Source of the DNA: Saturnia japonica
Taxonomy: Eukaryota > Arthropoda > Insecta > Lepidoptera > Saturniidae
Assembly (NCBI GenBank): GCA_033032175.1
Contig: CM065307.1
Span: forward strand, 3,224,001-3,288,000
Length of the DNA stretch: 64,000 nt
Direction of reading: 5' to 3'
The translations under genes were made by a program, and so were the position numbers. Positions 46,166 through 58,216 of this stretch are shown here, in pieces; position 1 is the stretch's first letter, and each line of letters begins with the position of its first letter. A model generated the notes under the pieces. The model was not told the origin of the DNA and did not search any database. It saw only the letters and a program-made list of their open reading frames with translations.

Positions 46166-46483
46166 CCCTATCGTTCACGCAAGCATAGCCGCGAGCACAC
46201 CTAGTTAATGAAATAAAAATATGAGTCACCAATAACACCACTAAAAAAATAATCATACAATAGTTATCTGTGAAATTATTTCGTACGTTTATTCGCACAA
46301 TTTTAGCACAAAATTGATGCGTACAGAAAACTAGCTCCATACAATGAGCGCTAACACTATTACTATTATACTGTGGTGACATCTCTCGCCACAACTGACG
46401 CATTCTATATAGCGACATCAGCGACATCTATCGAGCTACATACGACGCATCCTACATCGCGTTATAGAAATTAACTAAACAAA

Positions 46484-46614
46484 TGAATATATATACAAGA
46501 ACCCGACAATAACCGTTGGGCAGCTGCCCGCCAGACATAACACCCGTCTGGTCGGAGGATCCTCCCTTTTCTATGGCGAATGAGAAACTTTACTCTCTGT
46601 TCCTCGCCTCTGCT
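46484..46614 (+). repeat. LTR-like direct repeat, left copy
   Basis: TATATATA at about 46486-46493, then CAAGAACCCGAC, CCAGACATAACACCCGTCTG (short stem) and GGAGGATCCTCC. About 90% like 52379-52509 by eye. Immediately downstream is CTGGTGACCCCGAG, reminiscent of the leader of BEL/Pao-type elements. A TATA box with conserved downstream bases fits an R-U5 region. Confidence 0.55.
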
Positions 46615-46859
46615 AAACTGGTGACCCCGAGCATGAACGTCAGCGCGACCTTCTTCGCACAGCTACATCGTGACGTCATCATCAGTTCCACAAGCTTTCG
46701 AGCAGTGAGTCATACAGCCAGCCAGCATCCAGCATCCACGGCTACTACGGGTATCCTGACCACCAGCATGCAGCGCATTCCTGGTCATCACCCACACGCC
46801 TTCTCAGCGACCTTGGCACAGCACACTACACTGCACTTCGGCCGGTCAGCAAGCAGGCT
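46615..46859 (+). other. Possible LTR-element leader before the LINE
   Basis: GC-richer than the surroundings; an open frame 46516-46896 (126 residues) crosses it but has no domain. It may be leader sequence of the element that the LINE entered. Confidence 0.3.
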
Positions 46860-47020
46860 ATACAAAGGAAACCAAAGGGAAGAGGGCTGCGCCTGAGGGT
46901 GCGCCTATCCCGATAGATAACACTCAGGCTGCAAATGCGCCACAACAACAACAACAACAAGACAGGGCTGCGTCTAAGGATGCGCCTACATATCTAGACC
47001 TAAACACCCTTAGGGATGCC

Positions 47021-48493
47021 ATGCCAGCAACGACCTCGCAAGAGGGACCAGTTTGGCAAATGACGACCAAGAAGGGAAAAAACACCAACAAGCCAACCAG
47101 CAAAGGTAAACGTGCGCAAGCGCGAACCGAAGCTGGGAAGGTAAAGAAGGCAGACCTGCTCAGGAAGCAGCTACCTGAGGCTGCTGCTGCGACCAGGCCT
47201 AAGGCCCGTCGACGCAAGCGCGGCAAACAGAAAGCTGCTGAAGTGTCAAAACCACTGACACCCGTAGTTGAAGTATGCGAGGTTTCGTCCCAATGCGACG
47301 TAAATGCCGCAGGGGCAGGCACCGCAGAAAAGGCTGAGCAGGTTATCTAACCCGTGACAAAGGGTGCTGTACAGCCCCGACGGTCGCGAGGAAAACGGTC
47401 TGGAAAGGCGAAGCGACGACCAGATGTCAGCTCTGGGGAGACCTCTGGTCAAACCATGCCCTCCAACAAAAGGGCTCGCCCCGACGAGACTATGTCTCCG
47501 AAGGGTGAGAGCAAACGTCTCAGGTTTGAGCCTAGCACTTCCAGCAAGCGCCCGAACACAAGCTACGCCGACGTCAGCAAGACCAATGACCTCTGCGTAG
47601 CAGTTATGATCCAGCCGTTTCGTGATCTTACTGCGGAACAGGCAGAAGAAATCAAAAAGAGCCTGGTGACCAAATTGCTAGATATGGTCAGCCCGTTTAG
47701 CTCCGCGACACCAGCCTTCATACCAGCCTTCCGTGGGAAGCCATTCTTCAGCGAAGGGGTCCTGAAGATGTGGTGCGAGAATGATCTCGCCCTCAACTGG
47801 CTTCACAAAACCATCGCAAGTACCCCATCACCAGTACCCAGAACTGGACTAGTTGTCAAACGACAGGCAGACATCCCCCGTAGGGTGAAGTGCGCCATGT
47901 TCGTACCCGACTGGTCCAAAGATGTTGACACGCTGCGGAGACGGCTCATTGGGCAGAACCCGTGGTACCACCTCAACACCTGGGCACTTTACAACGCCCA
48001 AACAAGAGAGGACGGCGTCTTCCTCGTACTTGGGATCCCGGCTGCGGAGATCCCTATAATACTAGAGAGAGGACGCCGCGTGGCCTACTCGGTAGGCTGC
48101 GTCTACATCAGGTTCTTTGGGGAGAGTGGAGGCCTAAAAAATGTGCCACCAGGATTCCCAGAACCGAACATACAACACACTACACAAGCTGTAGCTAACC
48201 CAACCATGGAGGTGGAGGCATCGCTGGCTCTAGAACAAAGTGAAGCTGAAACCACCAAGGAGGATAACACAGTTCCTCAAGCGCGACGCATCAGCAAGGC
48301 CATTAGGCTATGCGAAGCTGTCGCCGCAGCACCCTCCAGGAGTGCCAGGAGTGGCGCGCCGGAGAGTGAGGCTACCACTTGCGTTGGTAGGCCGGAAACC
48401 CCGCAAAGCTGGGGACTGAGGGACTGTGAGGGGGGATCTGAGGGGTCATTAGATACTGATGGCTTCCTTACATCATCCCCGACCCACCATTAA
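47021..48493 (+). pseudogene. LOA-like LINE ORF1 with one in-frame stop
   Basis: ORF1 protein, expected to bind element RNA. The frame is open from 46760; the first ATG is 47021. A polyglutamine run lies upstream (46936-46953). Residues 1-110 are Lys/Arg/Ala-rich (RPKARRRKRGKQK). A TAA at 47348-47350 interrupts it, and the same frame continues from 47351 to 48493. The second part has basic GKRSGKAKRR, then a folded region (AVMIQPFRDLTAEQAEEIKK; CAMFVPDWSKDVDTLRRRLI; VYIRFFGESGGL) resembling the DUF4780-type domain of insect LINE ORF1s. No CCHC knuckles seen. It overlaps ORF2 by 35 bp in another frame (ORF2 lies +1 relative to ORF1). Confidence 0.75.
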
Positions 48494-51400
48494 GGTAATA
48501 CAGACCAACCTCCAGCACAAGCAACTCGCGGCGGCTACCCTGCGTCGGCAGCCGGAGGTGAACAACGAGACCATCGCCCTGATTCAGGAGCCGTGGATCA
48601 GGAAGGACAGGATTTGTGGTCTCTCTAACATCGGTGGTAAGATTCTTCTAGACACAACTGTAAGTAATCCACGCACTTGTGTCTATGTGCCAAGAAATCT
48701 AACGACTGTACTAATGAATGAATTCTGTTCCAGAGATCTGACTGTTATTAGACTCGGGGGTGGAATGAGCAGCCAGCTACCAGAGCTGGTCCTCGCATCT
48801 GTCTACCTGCCGGGTGATGCTGAGGTCCCAACGCCAGAGCTGGCTGCCCTTATTCAACACTGCGAAGGGAAAGGATTTAAGCTGGTTATCTCAGCGGATA
48901 CCAACTCACACCATCCCCTTTGGGGTTGCGACACCTCAAACCTGAGAGGTGAACAACTTATAAACTTTTTATTCTCTACTGACCTTCAAATCATGAACAT
49001 AGGTTCGGAACCAACCTTTGTCACTTCGAGGGCCCAAACCATCATAGACGTTACTTTCGCATCGAAAAGGGCATCAAACTTCATTAAAGATTGGCGAGTA
49101 TCCAATGAGGTTTCCTGTTCCGATCATAGATGGATTGAATATAGCCTATATGTAGACGTGCCTTCACCAGAACCGAGTCGCAATCCACGTAAGACCGATC
49201 GCGTCTCATACAAAAAGCTGGTGGAGATGGAATTAAATAAGTACGGAAACCCACCACCGTACACTGCTACGGAAGGTACAGAAATCCATCTAAATAAACT
49301 TACATCAACAATAATAGAGTGTTACGAAAAAACGTGCCCTCTTACAAAGCAATCCGCCAATGCTAAAAGGAAGGACGGCTGGTGGGGCCCCGAACTTGAG
49401 CGCTTACGTAGCAAAGTTCGAAAACTTTTTAACCATGCGAAGAACACCAGGAAAGAACAAGACTGAAATGCTTACAAGGAGATACAACGCCAATTTAAAT
49501 ACCATATACGACAACGCAAACGCGAGTCGTGGCGAAGCTTCTGTACCAACATTGAATCAAACAGTCAGGCAGCCAGAGTCAAAAATAACCGATCATTGGG
49601 GTCACTTAAGAAACCTGACAACACCTACATGAAATCCGATGTAGAAACATGTGAACTCCTTCTCCAAACCCACTTTCCGGGCTGTCTACTGAGTGCCAAC
49701 CAATGCTGGAGCGACGGTTCGGTAGGAGAGCGCATAGAACCGGATTGGATAACTGCCCGTAACATTGTCCAACAAGATAAGTTATTGTGGGCAATAAACA
49801 GCTTCCTTCCATATAAAGCACCCGGTTTGGATGGTATCTTCCCCGGGCTTTTAAGATGGTGCGATAAGGCAATTGCAGCACACCTGCTAATAATTTTCCA
49901 GGGCTGCATTGCCTTTCGATACACACCCAAACAGTGGAGGGAAGTGAATGTAGTATTTATACCCAAACCAGGCAGAAGTGACTATACACAGACAAAATCT
50001 TTCAGACCCATTAGTCTCACGTCCTTTATTTTAAAGACCCTAGAGAGACTCTGTGATAGAGAAATATGGGATAACATCCATATGGGCAAACCACTTCACT
50101 GCCAACATGCCTATACTGTAGGTAAATCAACAGAATCTGCATTACATAACGTAGTCTCACGTATTGAATATGCTCTATCAAGTAAATTATCAACCCTAGG
50201 CTCTTTTATTGATATTGAAGGGGCCTTTGACAAAACAACTTTTAACAGCATCAGCCATGCCCTTTCAAGACATGGAGTAAATCCAACGCTTAGCAGTTGG
50301 ATTGATAACATGCTTCGATATAGAGCGGTCCAGGTTACAGTGAATACAACCACCAGAGGTATTGCGGTTAGGGGGTGCCCCCAGGGGGGAGTACTCTCGC
50401 CACTACTCTGGAATTTGGTTGTAAACGAACTCATCACTGACCTGAACAAAAACAGTTATTATACTGTAGGCTATGCTGATGATCTAGCAATTCTACTCAG
50501 TGGTTCACATGAAGGCACACTCTGCGATTTGATGAGGGGTGCCTTCCGCATAGTAGAAAATTGGTGTAAAAAACAGGAACTCACTGTTAATCCGTCGAAA
50601 ACGGAACTAGTGTTGTTCACTAACAAACGCAAATTGAGTAACCTTGTTTTACCAAAGTTGTTCGGCACTGACCTAGCACTAGTAGCTGAAGTCAAATACC
50701 TAGGCGTAATTTTAGACAGCAAGCTACTCTGGAATAAACACCTGGAGAACAAACTAAATAAGGCCTGCATTACATTCTGGCAATGTAAAAGATTACTGGG
50801 CAAGAAATGGGGTCTATCTCCAAAGATTACCCACAGGCTTTATACTACCCTAATTCGACCGACCGTTACCTATGGTGCAGTGGTTTGGTGGCCTAGGACC
50901 GAACTAAGCACAGTCAGACGAAAGCTGCAGCAATTCCAACGTTTGGCTTGCTCAGCTATAACCGGCTGCATGCGCACCACGCCAACAACAGCCCTGGAAG
51001 TCATTCTCAGCATACCACCCTTAGATCTGTTTATACAACAGGAGGCCGCGGTATCAGCAATACGAATGACAAATCTGGGACTGTGGGGCAATCCGAATGG
51101 ACCACACACACAAATTTTAAAGAAGGCTATCATGTACGAACCTCTGTTAATCTCTCCGTGTGATAGGATCCTAAAGAAACATATTTTCAACAGAAAGTAC
51201 TCGATAGAACTATGCGAAGAAAAACAGGACCAATTCGGCATAAACGAGGTTCGCATATATACAGATGGTTCAAAAACTGATACAGGAACAGGCGCCGGGG
51301 TATTTTCCTGTGATCTAAACATTAAAATATCAATAGCTTTAGGGCCACAGAGTTCCATCTTCCAATGTGAAGGTGTAGCCATTACTGAGGCGGCAAACGC

Positions 51401-52076
51401 AGTGCTGAACAGGAAAATAGAGAACCACAATATAAGAATTCTCTCCGACAGCACTGCAGTCTTACGAGCTCTGGAGAGTAACATACACGACTCTGGGCTT
51501 ATAAATGAGTGTCACAAAGTACTGGAAAGGGTTACAACTAACAACGAAGGAACCCTACAGTGGATTAAAGGACACAGCGGATCACTGGGCAATGACGCAG
51601 CAGATGAACTGGCAAAGAGAGGTTCCGCCACTCTGCGGATGGGTCCTTTACCCATATTGCCTCTGCCGTTCAGCCTGATTCGCTCGTGGCTGCGTCAAAG
51701 AACAACAGAATCACATAAAGGTCAATGGATAACAGCCAGTGACTGTAGACAGTCGAGGGAGATACTGCCCATCCCTGAACCGCGATTGTCGCGGCGACTT
51801 CTTGGTCTTAATAGAAGCGATCTACGTGTTATGGTAGGCACTATAACTGGCCATTGTTCACTTAACAAACACCTTTATGTTCTAGGTGTCACTGACAGTC
51901 CCATGTGCAGAGCATGCATGGAGGGCGAAGAAACCGCTACCCACGTAGTCCTGAAATGCGCAGGAGTTGCAACCCAACGGGCGAAAACTCTCAAAAACCC
52001 GAGGTCACTTCGAGAAGCCTGTGAATGCCCCAGGAGGCTTCTGTGCTTCTGGTCGGAGTTAGGCTGGCTGGAATAG
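48459..52076 (+). pseudogene. LOA-like LINE ORF2 (EN-RT-RNase H) with one in-frame stop
   Basis: Polyprotein for target-primed reverse transcription. Residues 11-230 are an APE-type endonuclease: N17, QEP (E44), SADTNSHH (D147), IDVTF (D197), SDH (221-223). A single TGA at 49464-49466 follows; the same frame reopens at once and runs to 52076 with no shift. The reverse transcriptase follows: KAPGLDGIF, PKPGRSDY, FIDIEGAFDK (palm), GCPQGGVLSPLLW, YADD at 50472-50483, VKYLGVILD. RNase H: IYTDGSK (D at 51264), CEGVAITEA, ILSDSTA, GHSGSLGNDAADELA. C-terminal C-x2-C...H-x4-C zinc-binding motif near 51906. All catalytic residues are present, so the stop is the only visible lesion; the copy is young or recently inactivated. 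Confidence 0.9.
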
Positions 52077-52163
52077 CCAGTCGGAATATCTACGCACAAT
52101 TGACCTAGGAAGAGTCTCAGTGCGGACAAGTGGAGCCCACATACTATAACATAACATAACATA

Positions 52164-52378
52164 AGCAGAGACGCACTTCTCTCCTGGTACGACGCAGCAG
52201 CCAGCAACTACGCAGCACTGCACCCCTCCGACTCACTGGAGCATGCTTGCCGCATCACCGTGACTCACTGAGGCATCACCCCGTCTCACTGGGGTAATCA
52301 CCGCAGATAGTTCCGACTCACCGTGAACTATGCGGCACTAGATGTATGGACGACTCAACCTGCTATTGACCACAATTG
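52164..52378 (+). other. GC-richer segment after the LINE tail
   Basis: Contains repeated GACTCACTGG/GACTCACTGAGG motifs. It probably belongs to the LTR-type element that surrounds the LINE; not resolved. Confidence 0.3.
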
Positions 52379-52509
52379 AGTATATATACAAGAACTCGAC
52401 AACAACCGTTGAGCAGCTGCCTGTCAGACATAACACCCGTCTGGTCGAAGGATCCTCCCTTTTCTATGGCGGATGAGGAACTTTACTCTCTGTTCCTCAC
52501 CTCCGCTAA
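52379..52509 (+). repeat. LTR-like direct repeat, right copy
   Basis: TATATATACAAGAACTCGAC, CAGACATAACACCCGTCTGG and TTTACTCTCTGTTCCTCACC match 46484-46614. It is cut at its right edge by a Helitron family B-like insertion. Confidence 0.6.
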
Positions 52510-52920
52510 AATACTAATACTAAATTTAATAAAGCAGAACAGTTTTTTTTTGTTTCTTTGTTTGCTTAAACTCGCTAATCTTGTTAACTACCCAAAAATT
52601 ATTTTTGTATATGATAGCCAGACTCACGAAGAATAATATAGACTATCTAACATTAGGCTATAACTCTCAGCTAGCCTTAAATATTTATTTTTGTTACGTA
52701 AGTCGGAATTCGAAGACCTCATGAACTGCTTTATCCGCGTGCGCTGGCGTAATAGTTAATGATACGGAAATATAATGTTCTATAAAAATGTTGCTTCTTA
52801 GTATATCTAAAGAAAGTCAGTGATAGCATATGCCTATCTCTTATACATAAATAAAGGGATTTCGTGACAAAGATTGATTGAAAATTAAAAAGTGATATAC
52901 AAGCATTAGTTTTAGACATA
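52507..52920 (+). mobile_element. Helitron, family B-like, 5' part
   Basis: ATACTAATACTAAATTTAAT, then AAAGCAGAACAG, AGACTATCTAACATTAGGC and CTTTATCCGCGTGCGCTGGC, matching 10550-10920. The 3' terminus is not found. Confidence 0.55.
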
Positions 52921-53162
52921 GCATATTAATCCTTACGAACAAAAGAAAAGAAAAGATAATTTTATGAAGTTAAATTTTGCTCTGTATAGCATTTTATTTC
53001 GTTACATAGTTTAGGAGATAATTAAAAATTGAAATAATTTGTACTTGCGAGAAAGAACAATTATTATAAACTACACGGGTACGTTGGCGGTGCGGTGTTT
53101 GTCGGATAAAATTAACATGAGTGAAACCGTAAGGCACAGCTTGTATTCAGTATAGATAGACA
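52921..53162. other. Unassigned stretch
   Basis: Nothing recognised. Confidence 0.4.
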
Positions 53163-53804
53163 CTAGCTGACCCGTGCAACTTCGTCTGCGTCACAAGAGA
53201 GAGAGAGGGTTACAGAGAGAGGCTCTACAATACAATTCTAAATAAGCTGAAAATTTCTTTATTTTGCTGCGGAATTATTTTAAAACTGTGATATCTCCTA
53301 AGACATTCATTCAATATATTGATTGAAAGTGCAATTTTGTTCACAATTAAATACTTGTGATGAATAAAGTATTTATTTTGATAACCATGTTTATAAAAAC
53401 ACCTTCGCAAATAATGCATTATTTTAGAACATATTTTATTAGCCTACTAAAAAAGGTTATATTGAGTCAACCTTAAAAAATAGACATATGCTATCGCGGA
53501 CGTTTATTACAACTTTATATGAAACACAATTCCGTCACACATTATTATTACGTAACTTTAACCATTTTACCCAGCTCACGCAATGGAAACTCTGAAAAGG
53601 AATAAATTTTCCCCGTTTTGCAACATTTTGCATTTATGCTCCCCTCCTATTGGTCGTCGTGTGACATTTTAAAGCCTATAGCCTTTCTAGATAAATGGGC
53701 TACCCAACACTAAAATATTTTTTTCCATTCAAACCAGTAATTCCTGAGATTACCGCGTTCAACCAAAGAAGCAAACTCTTCAGCTTTATAATATTAAGTA
53801 TAGA
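53163..53804 (-). mobile_element. Non-autonomous Helitron, family B, full length
   Basis: A|CTAGCTGACCCGTGCAAC at the left. The right end gives a minus-strand start TCTATACTTAATATTATAAA, then GCTGAAGAGTTTGC. 642 bp, no ORF; aligned with 40791-41416. Confidence 0.75.
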
Positions 53805-55066
53805 CTGTATAGATAAGTAATAAGTAAGTTTATTTTTTTAAGTGTGACACTGGTAGTTCTAATTGACAATAAATAAACGATATTTTTATTATTTTTCTGT
53901 ATTTTTTGATAATTAAATACCACATTATAACCATGAATTTAACCCCAGTGAACCCAAATAAATTCACGTTTTGAAACAATAATCCTGCCAAAATAAAACA
54001 TTTTCCTTTTTTTCAATTTAACTACCTACCGTTCAAATTAACTATGAATATATTTAGTTCATGTTTTTTTTAAATATTTAGCTGTTACCCGCGTCTTCGT
54101 TCTCGTTGTCCACAAAATGAACAGGCCACCTGTCGTAAACTGGTCGTACTAATAAAGAAACTTCGCAGCACGCGCCGCGCCGCGCCAGCAATCAGGTGAA
54201 TGACTTAGGAATCCCATAGGAAACAAATAAATACGTATGTATTTTTACTACAGGTAAAAAAAGAAACAACATGTGTGAATTGAATATAGGTATGTACATA
54301 ATTGAAATTTATTAGTTTTTCTTGTATTACTAATCACTACATTTTAAGTCAGGCCTACTTTGCTGCTTTTGTTATTATTATACCAAGGACTAGACGGAAA
54401 GGACATTTTAAAATCAGTTTCTCTATCTACAATAATTTTACTTAGCGGTGATTATGAGATTTACTTAAATAATCATTCGATTATGAAATAACTCGAATAC
54501 TAATATATATTAGAAATTGCTATCAATAGTAGTTACCTACTAATTTGATAGGATTAGTAACAATCAGGTAACAATTACGACCAAACGAATATTTTTTAGC
54601 CTTTCAGTTTATATGTTCTTAAGAACTCCGTTGACGACTTGTGGCGCCTCATCTCATTCGCCACTGACTGATCGACCTTTTTGAAGTGTTTTATGAAGTG
54701 TGGATTTTATGAAACGAAAATGTGTAACGAAAAAGAGATAGCTATAAATGTATATATAGGTTTTATGCTGTGATAGAATGAGATAGAATGCGTTTCTATA
54801 AGATTTCCCTATCCTTCGTCTATTCTTAATGTACTCGAAATATATAGGAAAGAGAGAGAAGTTTCACTTCTACCGCGTGTGGACTGACACTCAAATTTTT
54901 TTTTTTTTTTAGTTTACCTCTTTCATTAGTAATAATTGCATAACTCAATTCAGTTAGCATTCTGACTAATACGTAAATGGCTCAATTATGTAAATCATTA
55001 ATAATATTGTATGTCTTGTTTATATAAAACATTCTTAATCAAATGTATCGATCATATAAATCATTT
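53805..55066. other. Unassigned stretch
   Basis: Holds a lone family A Helitron terminus at about 54078-54130 (AGCTGTTACCCGCGTCTTCG) and a GC-rich GCGCCGCGCCGCGCC at about 54170. No gene seen. Confidence 0.4.
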
Positions 55067-55190
55067 TTTTTTTTTTGAACTGACTACACTGTTAGCCTTA
55101 GGGGCCCTATCCAAAAAACAGAGCCGCTGCGGCTTTTACAGCTTCACCGAACTTGGGGGCGAGCGCTTAGGGCACTCAGCCGTGAAAAAT
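55067..55190 (-). repeat. Family E retroposon, 3' end fragment
   Basis: A T-run (poly(A) complement), then GAACTGACTACACTGTTAGC and GCCGCTGCGGCTTTTACAGC, GGCACTCAGCCGTGAAA. 5' truncated. Confidence 0.7.
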
Positions 55191-57111
55191 CATTCTTAAT
55201 CGCCTACCGCTATTTATTTATTTTACCATTATTGATGTATAATCTGTGATGCCATATAACAAAACAAGACGTTCAAAAATTTAATAAATCTCTTTTTTTT
55301 CTAATACGTTTAATATTTTATAAATTTATTTAATTTTCTCAGTTCAATGTCATTGATTTTCTATTTCATATTATTTGCTCAAAGCATAAATTGTTAATGC
55401 CATACTAATTTTAAAATGTAACGTTTAACGTATGTACCTATGACAAACGACGTAAACATAAACAACTAATTTCTGTAACAGAAACCGAACGCATCGCGTT
55501 TGACATTTCATAAATTTTTATTTCTATGTAGCAAAGGTGGGCAGTGGAATGATTCAGTCGCAATATAATCGTAAAATATTGTTTTAACTCTAAATTTGCT
55601 ATGACACAGTGTTTGTTATTTGCAGAACTTTTGTTTTTCTCAATTACAAAGTGATAACCCTCATCCTAATCAAAGTAAGTATAATTTTCTTGTTTAATAT
55701 ATCTTGATAAATAACATTTTTTATTAACTTCTAAATGCATGTTGTGAACTGGCTTTTGGGTTCCGAGGAAGTTCCTGTTGTCTGTAAACACGTGATTCAA
55801 GGCTAACACTTGTACATACAAATTATATTAAAGCTATAATTTTAAAGTTCGTTGTATACACTCATTTAAGGTTAATGGACAATGCAAAATTATGATTATG
55901 AAACAGTTGTTTATCAAGCGCTAAACTTACTTCCTTTGTCATAAATACATATATTATTTGTGTTTAGTTGTATAGTCTGTCATACCACTGGAACAGTTAT
56001 TTTCATTGTATTGGATATATTCAGATATACTTTATTTCCATACAATAATTTTAAAATGCTGAGTGTGTATTGAATTTCTCAAAAACATTTATATAAATGT
56101 AGTTTGAGGGTAGTAATCATCAGAGATTAGACATTTACATGAATACAGTGTACTTTTGTTTTTAATTATTCTGTTAAATAAATATAATATTTACTATATT
56201 TTCGGTTCCAAAGTTGATAAACAAGTTCACACATTTTTTATGAAGGCTAAGTGGCTTCTCAATAGACATTAGCCTGTTGCCTATGATAAGTTACTTCTAT
56301 TTAACTAATAGCGAAAAATGAAGGGCTAATGCTTTTCAAGTATATGTATATATGTATGTCTATTTCTTTGGCACACTCTTTAGCCTAAAGAGTTGATAGA
56401 TAAAGCTGTGATAGATAAGGAGGTGTCATTAGATTCATCTTAATTATGGGGGTAACATAGGTTATACAATATTAAAGTACATCTGGGAATCAAATAAAAA
56501 GCAAAATATAAACATAATTTTTTTAGTCATGTGTTTTTTGTTCAACTCAGGTTTTTTTTGTTATAAAATAGCAATTTGAGTTTGTGTACACTGCCACTGT
56601 CAATGAAGGAGATTGTATGTTGATGTATATGCTATCCAGTTCAGGCTATCTATAAACAAATACAAAACAAACACAACACATGTTAACTTAAACAAGACAA
56701 ATAAATAAATAAATCATCTGTTTATTACCTAAAAAATTACACATATATCCTGAACTCTAACCTTAATTATAAAGATTTTATAGAAAAAGAGTTACTACCT
56801 ACTCAAACATAACTAAATAGTTTAATTTTCATTTAAAAAAATGTAGCATTAGTATATTTTTGATCTTGCTTCTATTTTTGTTTTCAAGCTTGTCAACTAT
56901 AGATTTAGTTAATTTATGTCTTAAGTCAATATAGGTACCAATATGAGTATAGTGTTTCATACGATTTCATGTTTTAGTTCAGGCTGATATACGATTTAGC
57001 AATATTGTAGCAATATGTATATTTAATATCTACATATGATTCATATCAATCACTCCTACTTGACAGTATTCCATAGTTTTCTGTGAACGAATGAATCTCA
57101 CTCTTTTTTAG
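55191..57111. other. Unassigned stretch, with a possible untranslated exon
   Basis: Mostly AT-rich without a repeat signature, unusual for this window. At 55626-55674 a 49-nt segment lies between TTTGTTATTTGCAG and GTAAGT, well-formed splice sites on the plus strand. No protein can be assigned. Confidence 0.3.
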
Positions 57112-57219
57112 AGCAATGGAATACTGAGAAAATCCTGTCCACTTTCTATCAGGCATTATAATTTTATATTAATTGAAATCATTACACAATGAATCAAAAG
57201 CCCTTTGAGGAATATCAAG
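57112..57219 (+). other. Candidate first coding exon of a plus-strand gene
   Basis: CACTCTTTTTTAG precedes 57112. The segment ends CAAG|GTAAAATC at 57219. It holds ATG at 57189 in ACACAATGA context, giving MNQKPFEEYQ before the donor. An earlier ATG at 57116 stops after two codons. Any further coding exon would lie beyond the Helitron and probably outside the window. Splice sites alone are weak evidence. Confidence 0.25.
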
Positions 57220-57952
57220 GTAAAATCATTTAAATATTAGTTATCCAGAGACATATGAAACAAGTAAATCAATATATAAATTTAAGGTACTGCAATCCTT
57301 TCGGAAAAGATTAGTGTATTTAATAATTTTATTTTTATTAACTGTTACTATCTAGTGAATAATGAAGTGTATGTCTGTTTAGTATTATTTAATAAAACAA
57401 TGATATCTATCATAAAAATTGAGAACAAAATAGTTAATACTTTTACAAATTTAAAAACAATATCAAAATCTACAAAATGAATAAGACCAGATACACCTAA
57501 GTGTGACAATAAAAATCAAACCAAATTCATGATAGTTCTAATGCATGATAAAACTAATATATTATAGTGTATAGCGCCATCTATGAACATTTATTATAAT
57601 AAAAAATACATATTTGTTTTCTGTTTATTATTTCTAGGATAGAAGATTTAAATTAAGATAAAATTATTTTAATTAATTTCACTATACTTAATTACTTATA
57701 CATACATTACATTTTTATATGTACATAAAAGCAAATTTTATAGACCATACAAATGTCCATACATATATAAATGTATCCTAAATGTATCTTGAGACTATAA
57801 ACTACAATCATACCAATTTCATTAAATTCAGTCCAGTAGTTATTGTGTGATTGGCATACAAACATAAAGACAAACAAAAATTTCAAAAACTATAAAAATG
57901 TGTTCTATCCATGATTCTAAACCCCATAGTAAATTTTCCCAAATATTTTCAA
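57220..57952. other. Unassigned AT-rich stretch
   Basis: Nothing recognised up to the Helitron boundary. Confidence 0.45.
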
Positions 57953-58216
57953 CTAGCTTTTACCCGCGGCTTCGCTCGCATTGAAGCCATTAAATAAGTA
58001 TCAGAGATCATTACCATAGAAATGAATCAATATGATAACTCTATGCTATTGCTTAGCTGGGATGATCAATTTTTAAAATTACTACATACAATGAAGTTTA
58101 AAAATTTTAAAATAAACTTTATTTAAATGCAACAAAAAATGTTAAAATATATTTCTCTGTAACAAAAATAAATAATTTTGGATTTAAACAATTTAAATAG
58201 ATATAAATGCAGAATA

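Larger units (their letters stand above)
46860..52163 (+). mobile_element. Nearly full-length LOA-like LINE
   Basis: Two overlapping ORFs (nucleic-acid-binding ORF1; endonuclease, reverse transcriptase, RNase H and zinc-binding ORF2) are followed by a 90-bp 3' UTR and a (ATAAC)n tail at 52145-52163. The RNase H domain and endonuclease wording place it in the I/LOA group; LOA is my best reading. Each ORF has one premature stop. The 5' boundary is not fixed; 46860 is a rough guess. Confidence 0.8.

Noticed and set aside
46924..47322. Minus-strand Ala/Cys/Phe-rich 132-residue frame
   Set aside because: Antisense of LOA ORF1; the poly-Cys run is the complement of the CAA repeat.
50870..51484. 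Minus-strand 204-residue frame
   Set aside because: Long but antisense to the intact RT/RNase H frame and without motifs of its own.
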